Assembly (NCBI RefSeq): GCF_002245695.1
Contig: NZ_NOII01000002.1
Coordinates: 62,001-126,000 of the forward strand
Reading direction: 5' to 3'
Source: Fictibacillus aquaticus
Lineage (GTDB): Bacteria > Bacillota > Bacilli > Bacillales > Fictibacillaceae
DNA length: 64,000 nucleotides
Every line of letters starts with the position of its first letter. The first letter of the stretch is position 1. The notes under the pieces were generated by a model that was not told where the DNA came from, searched no databases, and saw nothing but the letters and a program-made list of their open reading frames with translations. Shown here one piece after another: positions 31,349 through 40,946 of the stretch. Position numbers and translations under genes: made by a program.

Positions 31349-33313
31349 TTAAAAAAGTTTGCGCTCCTTAAGCAGATAATCCTGAACCACATCAATGAAA
31401 GTTGCATGAGACCAAGTTAGTGGTGCCACACTTAACGGTTCTCCGTTCAGTGGATTCATCTGTTCAGGCAGTACACCTGTAGAAAAGCTATGCGACAGCG
31501 TCCAGTGCAGCCACTTTTTCGCTTCATGCAGTTCTTCTAATGACGGTGCTGCTGCAATCTTCCACTTGGCAAGCCATAGAGAGCAGATTATCCATGGGTT
31601 GCCAGGCACACGCCTTAAATCATGGGTTTGCTGAAAATAATAATCATTAAAATAACGTGCGACACCGCCTGTTTCTGTCTTGACAGTCAGTTCCGTTTCG
31701 ATCGCTTCCATAGTGCTTCTTATTCGTTCATCTGAAGCCTCAAACACTCCGAATGCAAACAGAGCGTACATACTGGATTCCATCGTAATGTCCTTGATAT
31801 AGGTGCCATCAGCATTCGGATAGATTCCTCTTATAAAGCGGTTCTGCGCATTATCATACAAGTGCGTCTCAATCCCTTTTTTGACCCGCTCGGCGCCTTT
31901 TCTGTACCTTAACGCACGGTCGTCTTCACCAAAAAGAGAGGCGAAAGAACAGGCTGCCATAAGACCACCATATACAGCGGCTGCGGTAAACGAAAAGATG
32001 CCGCGGCGTTCTTCCCAAAGGTCGTATGATGGCTGAGGCAAATCGAGCTGTTCGTTCATGAACGAGAGCAGGAAACGCGCGCTCGGGCGGACAAGCGAGC
32101 GGTACAGTGACTGTGCGAATTCAATATCCCCAGTCTCCTCGTAATGCTGCCAGAATGCCCACAGGACGAGTGCGGTTTCATCTTCCTGAATGGCAAGCTG
32201 ACTGTTTCCTTGACTGTCTACGAATGGATGCCAGCTCGAACCGATAGAACCGTCAGGATTATACTTGTGATGCAAATATCCATCTTTGGTCAGAAGATCT
32301 GAACAGCGGCGGTAAAAATTTTTCACCATGCCATGGTACCCCGCCTTTGTTACTGCCGCAGCCACGAGAGCCCCGTCACGCGGCCACATATAGCTGTAGT
32401 GGTCACGATTATACTGCTGAATGTCTGAATCATTCGCAGCCATGATGTATCCATTCTCATTTGTCTGGGTTCTTATGATAAGGAGACTCCTTTTATAAAG
32501 ATCGATCAGTTCCTGTTCTAGCCCGCCATGTCCGATTGGAGCTTTGTTCACCCAGCGCCGCCAATAGACATCAATCTTATCCACGGTCAATGAAGGACCG
32601 ATCTCGATCATATAATCGTTCAGTCCCAGAACATCTTCACGGTTTCGCCCTGCTGTCATCCAATAAAATGCTGTGCAATCCTCCCCAGGGGAAATCGTTC
32701 CGCTCAATGAGAACGTGCTGTCGACCGATCCCTGCGCAATCGGGTTGATGTTTAATATACCGTCTTCTGCGTCTCGCCAAGTACCTTCTGCACTTTGAAA
32801 CCGTTTGATGCCTGTTGTATATTGTTGGATGCCCCGATTGTTCATCATTCCGTTAAAAAGAAAATATCTGTTCTTTTTATAATGGATCACAGTACGCGAC
32901 TCCGGATCGAAATAAGCCGTATCCCCGACTTCAGTTTCATAGATGTTTAAATCCTGATGAAAAAACAAGCGGACTTCCGCTTGTTCTTCACCATTGTTCT
33001 TTACTGTGATACGCCTTACAAACATGTTCTCCCGCTGATGCACACCATCTTCAAAAGTAAGCGAAATGCAGCCGTTTTTCTGCCGCACTTCGCTTTTAGT
33101 GACGAGTGAATCCGTGTGGTAACCAGGTTTGATCTCCCATTCGGGCGAAGTAAGCCAAGAAAATACACCGTTCACCCATATACCGACTTTGTTCGCATGG
33201 CCTTGGACGTGGTTCTGTTGACCAACGTACGGATAATAAATATCTCTTATCTGCATAAAATCATCGATATTAACAAGCAGATTTCCGTTACCGACTGCCA
33301 GATGCCTAGGCAT
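31349..33313 (-). CDS. Glycoside hydrolase family 15 (glucoamylase-type)
   Basis: 654 residues without signal peptide, so cytoplasmic. An N-terminal beta-sandwich domain (1-270) precedes an (alpha/alpha)6 barrel. Catalytic-site motifs visible are YMWPRDGA near 315, the general acid Glu in YDLWEERRG near 430 and a likely base Glu in GVLPEQMNP near 620. It would release glucose from alpha-glucans or act on trehalose-like sugars. Last gene of a four-gene operon with a branching/glycosyltransferase fusion; the start lies 3 bp after the upstream stop. Confidence 0.87.
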   Translation of the reverse strand: MPRHLAVGNGNLLVNIDDFMQIRDIYYPYVGQQNHVQGHANKVGIWVNGVFSWLTSPEWEIKPGYHTDSLVTKSEVRQKNGCISLTFEDGVHQRENMFVRRITVKNNGEEQAEVRLFFHQDLNIYETEVGDTAYFDPESRTVIHYKKNRYFLFNGMMNNRGIQQYTTGIKRFQSAEGTWRDAEDGILNINPIAQGSVDSTFSLSGTISPGEDCTAFYWMTAGRNREDVLGLNDYMIEIGPSLTVDKIDVYWRRWVNKAPIGHGGLEQELIDLYKRSLLIIRTQTNENGYIMAANDSDIQQYNRDHYSYMWPRDGALVAAAVTKAGYHGMVKNFYRRCSDLLTKDGYLHHKYNPDGSIGSSWHPFVDSQGNSQLAIQEDETALVLWAFWQHYEETGDIEFAQSLYRSLVRPSARFLLSFMNEQLDLPQPSYDLWEERRGIFSFTAAAVYGGLMAACSFASLFGEDDRALRYRKGAERVKKGIETHLYDNAQNRFIRGIYPNADGTYIKDITMESSMYALFAFGVFEASDERIRSTMEAIETELTVKTETGGVARYFNDYYFQQTHDLRRVPGNPWIICSLWLAKWKIAAAPSLEELHEAKKWLHWTLSHSFSTGVLPEQMNPLNGEPLSVAPLTWSHATFIDVVQDYLLKERKLF

Positions 33314-33315
33314 TC

Positions 33316-35727
33316 CTACACCTGCTGATATTGACGGATTTTATTAATGTAATTACTTGCGAACTCTTTGGCTTTCTTCTCATCCATGCCTTGAGAATAT
33401 ACCGTGAACACAGGGTGTTCAGAATCAGGGAGTATGAGAGTCCAGCCCCCGTCCGGATGAAACACTTTGATTCCGTCAAGAAGCTCCACGTTGCTTCCTT
33501 TGATATCTTCCATCAGCTTCCTCATCACCTGCCCTTTTTTATCTTTCGGACACGGCACGAGCTCTCTGAGCAGCTGAACATCTGGAAGCATTTCCAGCAG
33601 TCCGCTGATTGTAGCATTCTTTTTGGCGAGCAGCTCGAGAATCTGAATAAAAGCGTACTGTGCATCAAACAGGTAATTCATTTCACCTTCCCCTACTTCT
33701 AGCAAAGAACGAGGATTTGCTTTTGTACGTATGAGCTTACCATCAAGTGCTGCGGCAATCGCTTCAAGTCCTGATGAACCATAAACCGGTATTGCCATCT
33801 CTTTTATTTTTTGATCGTAAAAGGCTGTGAATACATACAGCGCAAGCATTGTTTCATCGTCTAGCACCTGCCCGGTTTCCGTGACGAGACGCATTGTCTC
33901 ACCTTCTTCACCAACAAGGATCCCTACATGGGCGTTTGTCGCTCTTACAAAGGAGGTAAGTTCTTCGGCGCTTGTCTGGTATGGAACCGTCAGGATCTCG
34001 CAATTCAAGCGATTGTAAAGCTCTGGAATAAAACTTAAATAAGGCTGATGACGATAGTTGACCACTACTCTGAATTTCACGTTCTTAATTAATTTAACAT
34101 CGACCGTCTTCATTAGAGCTTCAATATAATCCTCGCTTTTGGCGGAGTTCGCTGTACCTTTTCCGATCCGGTCAAATGCTGCACGGCGGTAATCTTCCTG
34201 CCAATAGGCATTTTCGATCTTACGTTCAATATCAGGATGGATCGGAAGTCCTTTTTCGTCATAAAATTCAATCGTGAGCTGTTTCTCGTCATTGCGGTTC
34301 GAAAAGCGGAAATAAATGCCTCCCTGCAGCTTTTCATTTTTGATCGTAAAGCGCACGACCGGTGAAACAGTTGGACTGATATCATAGGTGTTAACTCCGG
34401 ATGAGTGAAGCCCCTGCATGAACGCTTGTTTGATCATGATTGAAAAGTGGTTTGAATCGGAAGCAACGCCTATCTTGGACCCGTGCGGCAGCACAGCACC
34501 GTAGGCCGCTGCAAGCCTTGCAACATAATCAGGTGTGATTTCCACATTCGCGATCCCATTGATACCTCTTGCACCAAATAATGATTTACTTGCTTTTCTC
34601 CCCCAAATAAGGGAAGTATGCACAAGTGCTTCTTCATATATTTCTTTTTCTGGCCATATTTTCACTTCAGGCTTTAATGTTGCCTTCCGTCCGATCACGC
34701 AATGGTTGCCTACTACTGCATGTTCATAGATCGATGCTCCGTTCTCGACTTTTGTACCGTTCGCGACGGTGGCTCCGCGAAGCTCAGCTTCTGTGCCGAT
34801 ATAAACATCGTTCCAGAGCACACTTTTCTTTACAGAGCTTTTTGAAGAGAGCACGCTGTTCTTGCCGATTACACTCAGCCTCTCCACTCTTGCCCCTTTG
34901 CGGATAACCGTTCCTTCTCCGATGCTGGCCGGACCTTCGATTATTGCACCGTCTTCAATGAAACAGTTCTCGCCTGCCCAAATGCCTGGCTTGATTTCTT
35001 GTCCGTACATAGGAAGCTCCACAAGCCCGCTCAGCATATCATAGTGAGACTGCCTATATTGCTGAAGGTTTCCAATATCTGACCAATAGCCTTCTGCGCT
35101 GTATCCGTACAAGTGTCTTTCTTCTTTCATGAGAAGCGGGAAAAGATCTTTACTGAAATCAAAAGGAACGTTTTTTTCCATGTAAGAGAAAACAATCGGA
35201 TCGACCACATATATGCCCGTGTTTACCGTGTCGCTGAACACCTCGTTCCAGCTTGGCTTTTCGAGAAACCGGATGATCTTGCCGTCTTCATTCGTCATGA
35301 TGACGCCATATTCAAGAGGTGATTCCACCTGTTTCATAAAGATGGTGACGGCTGCCCCTTTTTCTTCATGATAAGAGATGCCTTGCTCAAGGTCGAAGTC
35401 AGTGAGCGCATCACCGCTCACCACTACGAACGTTTCATCGAGAAAGTCTTCAGCAGCTTTGATCGCTCCAGCTGTACCGAGCGGAACAGTCTCCTCGAAA
35501 TAGTGAAGGTTTACGCCAAACTCGCTTCCGTCGCCGAAATAGTTGCGAATGGCGTCCGGCAGATAATGAACCGTTACAGCAATGTCTGTAATACCATGCT
35601 TTTTCAGCAGCTCTATCCCGTATTCCATTACCGGCTTATGAAGCATCGGTACCATCGGTTTTGGCAGATTGCATGTTAAAGGTCTTAATCGTGTTCCTTT
35701 TCCTCCAGCCATGATGACGCCCTTCAT
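33316..35727 (-). CDS. Sugar-1-phosphate nucleotidyltransferase fused to degenerate phosphomannomutase-like domain
   Basis: 803 residues. Residues 1-230 are a ManC/GlmU-type nucleotidyltransferase with the full signature VIMAGGKGTRLRPLT and LPKPMVPM. Residues 240-370 are hexapeptide repeats of a left-handed beta helix. Residues about 385-800 have a phosphohexomutase fold, but its usual motifs are altered: FSNRND in place of TASHNP, GEEGETMR in place of DGDADR, and LPDSEHP in place of the RPSGTEP loop. So the mutase half may be regulatory. Probably supplies NDP-sugar (ADP/GDP type) to the glycosyltransferase encoded upstream; overlap of 4 nt with that gene. Confidence 0.85.
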   Translation of the reverse strand: MKGVIMAGGKGTRLRPLTCNLPKPMVPMLHKPVMEYGIELLKKHGITDIAVTVHYLPDAIRNYFGDGSEFGVNLHYFEETVPLGTAGAIKAAEDFLDETFVVVSGDALTDFDLEQGISYHEEKGAAVTIFMKQVESPLEYGVIMTNEDGKIIRFLEKPSWNEVFSDTVNTGIYVVDPIVFSYMEKNVPFDFSKDLFPLLMKEERHLYGYSAEGYWSDIGNLQQYRQSHYDMLSGLVELPMYGQEIKPGIWAGENCFIEDGAIIEGPASIGEGTVIRKGARVERLSVIGKNSVLSSKSSVKKSVLWNDVYIGTEAELRGATVANGTKVENGASIYEHAVVGNHCVIGRKATLKPEVKIWPEKEIYEEALVHTSLIWGRKASKSLFGARGINGIANVEITPDYVARLAAAYGAVLPHGSKIGVASDSNHFSIMIKQAFMQGLHSSGVNTYDISPTVSPVVRFTIKNEKLQGGIYFRFSNRNDEKQLTIEFYDEKGLPIHPDIERKIENAYWQEDYRRAAFDRIGKGTANSAKSEDYIEALMKTVDVKLIKNVKFRVVVNYRHQPYLSFIPELYNRLNCEILTVPYQTSAEELTSFVRATNAHVGILVGEEGETMRLVTETGQVLDDETMLALYVFTAFYDQKIKEMAIPVYGSSGLEAIAAALDGKLIRTKANPRSLLEVGEGEMNYLFDAQYAFIQILELLAKKNATISGLLEMLPDVQLLRELVPCPKDKKGQVMRKLMEDIKGSNVELLDGIKVFHPDGGWTLILPDSEHPVFTVYSQGMDEKKAKEFASNYINKIRQYQQV

Positions 35728-38510
35728 TTAGCAAGACCTCCTGTATAAATCAGTTTTTTCAAGCAGCTTTCATAAACGTCTACGGTTGCATCCGCAATTT
35801 TCTCCCAGTTAAAAACGGTCAGTGCCGCTTCATGTCCCGCAGCAGCGATTTGTTTCGCTCTGTCTCTGTCTGACAGCATGTATTCTATTGCCCATACTAT
35901 CGAGGCTGGATCCTGAGGAATGATCTTCAATCCGTTCTGTTCATGATCGATAATCTCGCTCAAACCGCCCGTATCAGAAACGATGGTCAGTTTTCCTGCT
36001 GCCATTCCCTCAAGCGCTACGATGCCGAATGGTTCATAATGGCTTGGAAACAAAGCTGCGTCACAGGAGAAAAGCCATTGGTTCCTTTCTTCATCTGATA
36101 CGAACCCTGTAAACCACACATCTTCTTCCACACCTCGATCTTTAGCAGCCTGCCTAAGTTCCTCGAGCATCGGTCCTTTCCCAGCTATCACAAATCGGAT
36201 GCTTCTGCCCTTTGCCCGGAAGATTGCTGAAGCATCGATGATTGTCTGAAACCCTTTTTCCCGGACGGCTCTGCCAACCGAAAAAATGGTAGCTTCATGA
36301 TGGCTCGCAGCAGGAATGTGGCCGTGTTCAGGCTTTTTAACTAAGTTGGGGTCAATCCCGTTCGGCAGCACTGAGAGTTTCTCATCTTGCAGTCCAAAAA
36401 GACTCTGTACCTCTTTTCGCATATACTCGCTGCATACAATCACCTTATCCGCATGAAAGGCGAGGTCGGCTTCTTTCTGGTGGATTTCATGCTGCATAGG
36501 AGAGAAGATCCCTTTGTTCCTCCCGCTCTCAGTCGCATGGATCGTTGCGATAAGCGGAATGTTTAAGTCCTGTTTCAAACGTGCGGCGGCTACACTGACA
36601 AGCCAGTCATGAGCATGGATGCAATCGAATGTAATCTTTTTTCCGAGCTCGGTTCCCTGGGCTGCTATCGCTGCGTTCAGGCTTCCCGTCCAATGGAAGA
36701 AATCATTAAAATGCGGCTGAGCTCCTCTTACACGGTAAACGTGGACTTTCTCGTTGATTTCGTGTTCAGGGTATCCGTCAACAAAGGAAGTAATCACATA
36801 AACATTGTGTCCTTGTTCTGCCAGTTTGCGGGATAAATCATACACATGGCGAGAAAGGCCGCCAACGACCATCGGCGGGTATTCCCAGGAAAGCATCAAT
36901 ATGTTTTTCCCATCTGTCTTAGGTTCTGAGTAGTGCTGCTCTACATATTCATCATGAAGACTGTAAAACTCTTTAAAATTTATTTCTGTTAGGAAAGGAA
37001 ATTCTTTTTCATAATGCTGGATCGTGGAGTTTGAGAGATGCTGTGAATAAAAATGAATCAAGAGTTCATTGAAGTGTGCAACATGCTGGTTAAACCTTTC
37101 TCCTGCGTATTGTGCAGCAGTTCCTCCATCGATGATAAACGCCCAGTCAGAGGAGGCAGCGAGCATCCACTCTCTCACCATCTGATCAAAACATCGCTGT
37201 TTAAGAGGTTTATAAGCGTGCTGCAGTCCGGCAGCGCATTTAATCAATTCTCTTTCACATTTATGAAGATGCCGGTACATCCACGCATTTTTGTGGTTCA
37301 GCCAAACATCCCCATATCCGTCCCTTCCCCATGTAGAAAAGGAAGCGTGAACGGTATCGAGGTCTCTATAATGTCTTTGAAGGTATTCTTGAGGAGTCGT
37401 CCATTCCGTTTTAGTCATTTGTTCTCTAAAAAGCGCTGAGAGAAAATCAGGTCCTTCATACCACCAATGGCCAAAAAGTTCAGCATCGAACGGCGCTGTG
37501 ATGAGATGAGGAGGATAGCATTGCGCATCATTTTCAGCACTGATTTCATCAGCTGATGCAGCAAAATGTGCGGCATGCATTTTTGCTTTCTGCTGTGCAG
37601 CCAGCGGAACATACGCCTCTTTCTCTTCTGCGTGACCGGTTATCCGTTTATGCTTAAATCCCGAATCGATCCGAAACCCCTCAGGATGCATATGCGGTTT
37701 TATGTAGTTCCATTCCCGCTCATAAGCAATATCCCGATAAAATTCCCGGTATTCAAAGTCTCCAGGATAACCAGTGGATGAGCTCCAGATTTTTGAAGAC
37801 ATTTCCTGATTGCGCGGAAAAAGCGCCACACCATGAGGTGAATAGCAAGGGGCGCCGATATCATAGCGCGGTCCCGGGCTAGATGAACGGATGGTATGTT
37901 CATCTACGAACGTATAACGGATACCCTCTTCTGCAAGAATTTTATCCACACCAGGAGTGAATGCGCATTCCGGGAGCCAAAATCCTTCTGGCTTCCTTCC
38001 AAAATGCTTCTCAAAAGCGGATATACCAGAGGAAATCTGGCACCTGAGCGCTTGCTCAGTTTGAATATACGGCAAGAAGGCATGCGTCGCTGCCGATGTG
38101 AAGCATTCAATAACACCCTCTTTATCGTAATGCTTGAATGCCTTCAGAATACTTGAATCATACTTTAAGAATGTATCGTACACCCTGTCGAACCGGTCTT
38201 TATAATGCCTGACAAGCTGTGCATCATCAGGCTCCTGCCTTCTTTCTTCTTTTTTGGCAAGATTCCTTAGTGAATCCAGATGTTCAGCGTAGCGCCGCTG
38301 AAGCACAGGATCAGCAAGCATCTCTAATAGTGGAGGCGAGAACGAAATACTGAAATTTGCAGCTTTCTTCTCTTCAAGAATCCATAAAAGAGGAATGTAA
38401 GTTTCTGTGATTGCCTCGAACAGCCATCTTTCCTCAAGTCTGTTTGCTTCTCTGTGTCTGACATAAGGAAGGTGAGCGTGCAATACAAATGCGATATATC
38501 CATGTGCCAT
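35724..38510 (-). CDS. GH57 branching-type enzyme fused to GT4 glycosyltransferase
   Basis: 928 residues, two enzymes in one chain. Residues 1-520 are a GH57/DUF1957-type alpha-glucan branching domain with the nucleophile motif FWLPECAF near 200 and the acid motif DAELFGHWWYEGP near 345. Residues 530-928 are a GT4/glycogen-synthase-like domain: LMLSWEYPPMVVGGLSRHV at the start, a donor-binding VGRAVREKGF, and the EX7E motif in YEPFGIVALEGMAAGK near 850. It could extend and branch an alpha-glucan. The fusion plus GH15 and nucleotidyltransferase neighbours suggests a glycogen-like or maltosyl polysaccharide pathway distinct from glgBCDAP. Confidence 0.9.
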   Translation of the reverse strand: MAHGYIAFVLHAHLPYVRHREANRLEERWLFEAITETYIPLLWILEEKKAANFSISFSPPLLEMLADPVLQRRYAEHLDSLRNLAKKEERRQEPDDAQLVRHYKDRFDRVYDTFLKYDSSILKAFKHYDKEGVIECFTSAATHAFLPYIQTEQALRCQISSGISAFEKHFGRKPEGFWLPECAFTPGVDKILAEEGIRYTFVDEHTIRSSSPGPRYDIGAPCYSPHGVALFPRNQEMSSKIWSSSTGYPGDFEYREFYRDIAYEREWNYIKPHMHPEGFRIDSGFKHKRITGHAEEKEAYVPLAAQQKAKMHAAHFAASADEISAENDAQCYPPHLITAPFDAELFGHWWYEGPDFLSALFREQMTKTEWTTPQEYLQRHYRDLDTVHASFSTWGRDGYGDVWLNHKNAWMYRHLHKCERELIKCAAGLQHAYKPLKQRCFDQMVREWMLAASSDWAFIIDGGTAAQYAGERFNQHVAHFNELLIHFYSQHLSNSTIQHYEKEFPFLTEINFKEFYSLHDEYVEQHYSEPKTDGKNILMLSWEYPPMVVGGLSRHVYDLSRKLAEQGHNVYVITSFVDGYPEHEINEKVHVYRVRGAQPHFNDFFHWTGSLNAAIAAQGTELGKKITFDCIHAHDWLVSVAAARLKQDLNIPLIATIHATESGRNKGIFSPMQHEIHQKEADLAFHADKVIVCSEYMRKEVQSLFGLQDEKLSVLPNGIDPNLVKKPEHGHIPAASHHEATIFSVGRAVREKGFQTIIDASAIFRAKGRSIRFVIAGKGPMLEELRQAAKDRGVEEDVWFTGFVSDEERNQWLFSCDAALFPSHYEPFGIVALEGMAAGKLTIVSDTGGLSEIIDHEQNGLKIIPQDPASIVWAIEYMLSDRDRAKQIAAAGHEAALTVFNWEKIADATVDVYESCLKKLIYTGGLAK

Positions 38511-38521
38511 ACTTCTGTCCC

Positions 38522-39166
38522 CTATCTGATTTTTTGATAATATGAGTAGACTGAATAATTCTCAAGCCACTCCGGCTCCGATTGATTTTCAGTTTTCCAT
38601 CGCCGGACCTTCTCTGACATTCTTTCGTCTTCTTTCAAAAAGCTCGTTTCAGCCGCATTCCCGCGCAGCAGCGTGAAAAAGCTTCCGTCAAAGGTTCTTG
38701 TCCCTATATCAGCAATGTACGTCCTTCCAGGCTCAAGATTATGCAAAAACCAGTTATTCGTCATTTCCGGCACATCCATCTCGAATGCTTTATGAGCGTT
38801 ATGACCATGAAAAACAATATCTGTAACGTCATACATTTTAATGACTTTGGGCAGGTCGCTCCATGCCGTACGGAAATGATGCTCAGCCATCTTTCGGGTC
38901 CCCTCAGAAAGACTCCAGTAAACAAACATGGTCTGTGGTCCTTGCGGCATCATGTATAAGATATCTTCCTCATATTCCGATGGCATGACCCATGTCACCT
39001 CATTGTTTTCCACGTATTCAGCTTCGTGTGCTGTTTCCGTCACCGATGACTGTTTTCTGTACTGCCTCCACCTGTATTGAACTTTGCCGACTGACATGTT
39101 CATTTTTTCTGCAATTTCATACAGCGTCAGCCCTTCATTTTTCCATTTGACGATCTCTTCAATCAT
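38522..39166 (-). CDS. DUF4912 protein with N-terminal helix-turn-helix
   Basis: 214 residues. Residues 1-36 look like a homeodomain-type HTH (EGLTLYEIAEKMNMSVGKVQ). Residues 60-190 match DUF4912 (MYFVYWSLSE-like QTMFVYWSLSEGTRKMAEHH, NWFLHNLEPGRTYIADIGTR), a domain of unknown function found beside glycan enzymes. It is the first gene of the glycan operon and could be its local regulator or a carbohydrate-sensing protein. Confidence 0.8.
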   Translation of the reverse strand: MIEEIVKWKNEGLTLYEIAEKMNMSVGKVQYRWRQYRKQSSVTETAHEAEYVENNEVTWVMPSEYEEDILYMMPQGPQTMFVYWSLSEGTRKMAEHHFRTAWSDLPKVIKMYDVTDIVFHGHNAHKAFEMDVPEMTNNWFLHNLEPGRTYIADIGTRTFDGSFFTLLRGNAAETSFLKEDERMSEKVRRWKTENQSEPEWLENYSVYSYYQKIR

Positions 39167-39522
39167 GATTTCACCTCTTTGTATAAATGGGTTAGAACAG
39201 CCAAAAATATCCCGAAAAAGTAGAATTTAGGTAATCGTAACATTGTAATAAACCCCTAACAACCAGCGAAAATTGACTAATTTTGCGGTTCCGCACCACC
39301 ACTGGAAATTTCCAGATTGTAAATTTTCTGAAAACGTTTGCTTTACAAACTATTGCAAAAAATGTAATAAATTTCGACAAATTCTTTATTCTGCTGGATT
39401 TATATGGTTTTTTTATTCAGGATAAATGCGAATCGTGGCGAATCGACGTCAAAAAAGCTATCCCCGAACGTAATACTATGTTATAAAAGTAATGTGCAAC
39501 TGTATTTGAACAGGAGGTTAAC
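39167..39522. other. Divergent intergenic region upstream of the glycan operon
   Basis: 356 bp without a gene. It separates the minus-strand glycan operon from plus-strand small genes. It holds a cre-like site, a perfect 12-bp palindrome TGGAAATTTCCA at 39303-39314 and AAAATT-GACT-AATTTT near 39260. No convincing sigma-A promoter pair could be fixed. Confidence 0.6.
39329..39342. promoter_or_regulatory. Cre-like (CcpA) site
   Basis: TGAAAACGTTTGCT matches the consensus TGWAANCGNTNWCA at 12 of 14 positions. Its place between divergent genes suggests carbon-source control of the glycan operon. Confidence 0.45.
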
Positions 39523-39714
39523 ATGGAATTTATTATTTTTGGGATGCTTGCAGCCGGCCTTGTCCTTTTACTTCTTTCTTACAAGAAGGAACGCGGTGCA
39601 AATGTTGAGACACAGTTAGAGAATTTTTCTATTCAGCTGATGAAAGAAATTTATCAGATCAAGAAAAAGCTGAAAGTACTGGAAGATGAAATCATGATTA
39701 ACGATAAAAATTAA
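39523..39714 (+). CDS. Small membrane-anchored protein (YqzD-like position)
   Basis: 63 residues from an ATG behind CAGGAGGTTAAC. An N-terminal transmembrane helix (IIFGMLAAGLVLLLLSY) is followed by a charged coiled-coil (MKEIYQIKKKLKVLEDEI). It precedes the YqzC-like gene by 24 bp and is probably co-transcribed. Function unknown. Confidence 0.75.
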   Translation: MEFIIFGMLAAGLVLLLLSYKKERGANVETQLENFSIQLMKEIYQIKKKLKVLEDEIMINDKN

Positions 39715-39738
39715 TATACAAATGAGAGGTATTAAAAC

Positions 39739-40212
39739 ATGTCAAACAAAAGCCTCCGTGCCTTTTCAGCGGGGTTGATCCTTTCAACCGGCATTTTTGC
39801 CGTCTCCTACTATTACATATCTCCTGAATCCAGCGAACCTGCTGTAACACAGGAACAAATAGACTCTTATCTTGCAGAGCAGGAGAAGACTGCCATTTCC
39901 AACGAGGAATACGCGAGCCTGAAAACGGCTTCCATCAAGCCTGGCACAGAGAAAAAATCAGCTGTCAAGCAGCCTGTAAAAGACGATAAACCATCTGAAG
40001 AAATCTACCGTATGACATTGTCTGTTACTCAAGGGATGAGTACCGGTGAAGTATGCGATGAACTTGAACGAGGAAAGATCATTAAGAGCAGCAGTGAGTT
40101 TTTGAAATATCTTCGTTCAACCAATCGTGAAGGAGCGGTCCGTTTCGGTTCATATAATGTAAACAGCAAAATGAGCGCAGAAGTTGTGGCGAACATCATT
40201 ACTTCTCCTTAA
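39739..40212 (+). CDS. YqzC-like membrane protein with MltG/YceG-like C-terminus
   Basis: 157 residues: a single N-terminal membrane helix (FSAGLILSTGIFAVSYYY), a low-complexity Lys/Ser/Glu linker (about 45-90), and a C-terminal domain (SVTQGMSTGEVCDELERGKI, EFLKYLRSTNREGAVRFGSY) resembling the LysM-like part of endolytic transglycosylases; the catalytic part is missing. In B. subtilis the similar yqzC gene lies beside the pst operon, as here. Confidence 0.8.
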   Translation: MSNKSLRAFSAGLILSTGIFAVSYYYISPESSEPAVTQEQIDSYLAEQEKTAISNEEYASLKTASIKPGTEKKSAVKQPVKDDKPSEEIYRMTLSVTQGMSTGEVCDELERGKIIKSSSEFLKYLRSTNREGAVRFGSYNVNSKMSAEVVANIITSP

Positions 40213-40214
40213 AT

Positions 40215-40246
40215 AAAAAAAGCAGCGGAAATCCGCTGCTTTTTTG
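40215..40246. terminator. Bidirectional terminator between the YqzC-like gene and phoU
   Basis: AAAAAAGCAGCGGA and TCCGCTGCTTTTTT arms around AA, A and T runs on both sides, serving convergent genes. Confidence 0.85.
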
Positions 40247-40264
40247 TTTGTTCATTTTTCAAGT

Positions 40265-40933
40265 CTATTCGTTTAAACCGTATCGTTTACCCTTCACGAG
40301 AAAAATAATGCTTTCTGCAATATTCGTAGCATGGTCTGCAGTACGCTCTATATAGCGGCACACGAATGAAAGCTGCGTAATCTGAGCCAGATAATCCGGG
40401 TTCTGCGCCATCATTCCTAGGAGCTCTTGTATGATTTTCCCGTAAAGTTCGTCAACCTGGTCATCAATATCTGCCAGTTCTTTAGCCAGCACAACATCTT
40501 CGTCTACATAAGCAGTAATTGATTTTGACAGCATATCAATCGCGATGCCTGCCATTTTAGGGATTTCTTCCATTGGCTTAATAAGCGGCGTTGACCCTAT
40601 ACGGATTGTTGACTTTGCTATGTTTACTGCAAAGTCCGCCATGCGCTCTACATCAGAAGAAATTTTAATCGCCGCAATAATTCTTCTTAAATCAGTGGCA
40701 ACCGGTGCCTGCTTAGCGATGAGAAGGATCGCAGCATCATTGATTTCATCTTCTAGTATGTTGATCCTTTGGTCATTCTCAATAATCTCAAGAGCTTTTT
40801 CTAAATCCTGATTTTTCAAAGCTATTACAGACTCCATTAACGCATGTTCCGTCATTTTTGCAAGCTTAACGATTGATTCCTTCAGTTCATCCAGCTGATG
40901 CTGAAAATTTTCGCGAACAACCATTGATCCCAC
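40265..40933 (-). CDS. phoU: Phosphate-specific transport accessory protein PhoU
   Basis: 222 residues of two PhoU three-helix repeats with the metal-binding acidic motifs (NDQRINILEDEINDAAI, RRIIAAIKISSDVERMADFA and CRYIERTADHATNIAESII). It links Pst transport to phosphate sensing. Last gene of the pst operon, 13 bp behind pstB, with a strong terminator downstream. Confidence 0.95.
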   Translation of the reverse strand: MGSMVVRENFQHQLDELKESIVKLAKMTEHALMESVIALKNQDLEKALEIIENDQRINILEDEINDAAILLIAKQAPVATDLRRIIAAIKISSDVERMADFAVNIAKSTIRIGSTPLIKPMEEIPKMAGIAIDMLSKSITAYVDEDVVLAKELADIDDQVDELYGKIIQELLGMMAQNPDYLAQITQLSFVCRYIERTADHATNIAESIIFLVKGKRYGLNE

Positions 40934-40946
40934 TCCGTTCTAATTT

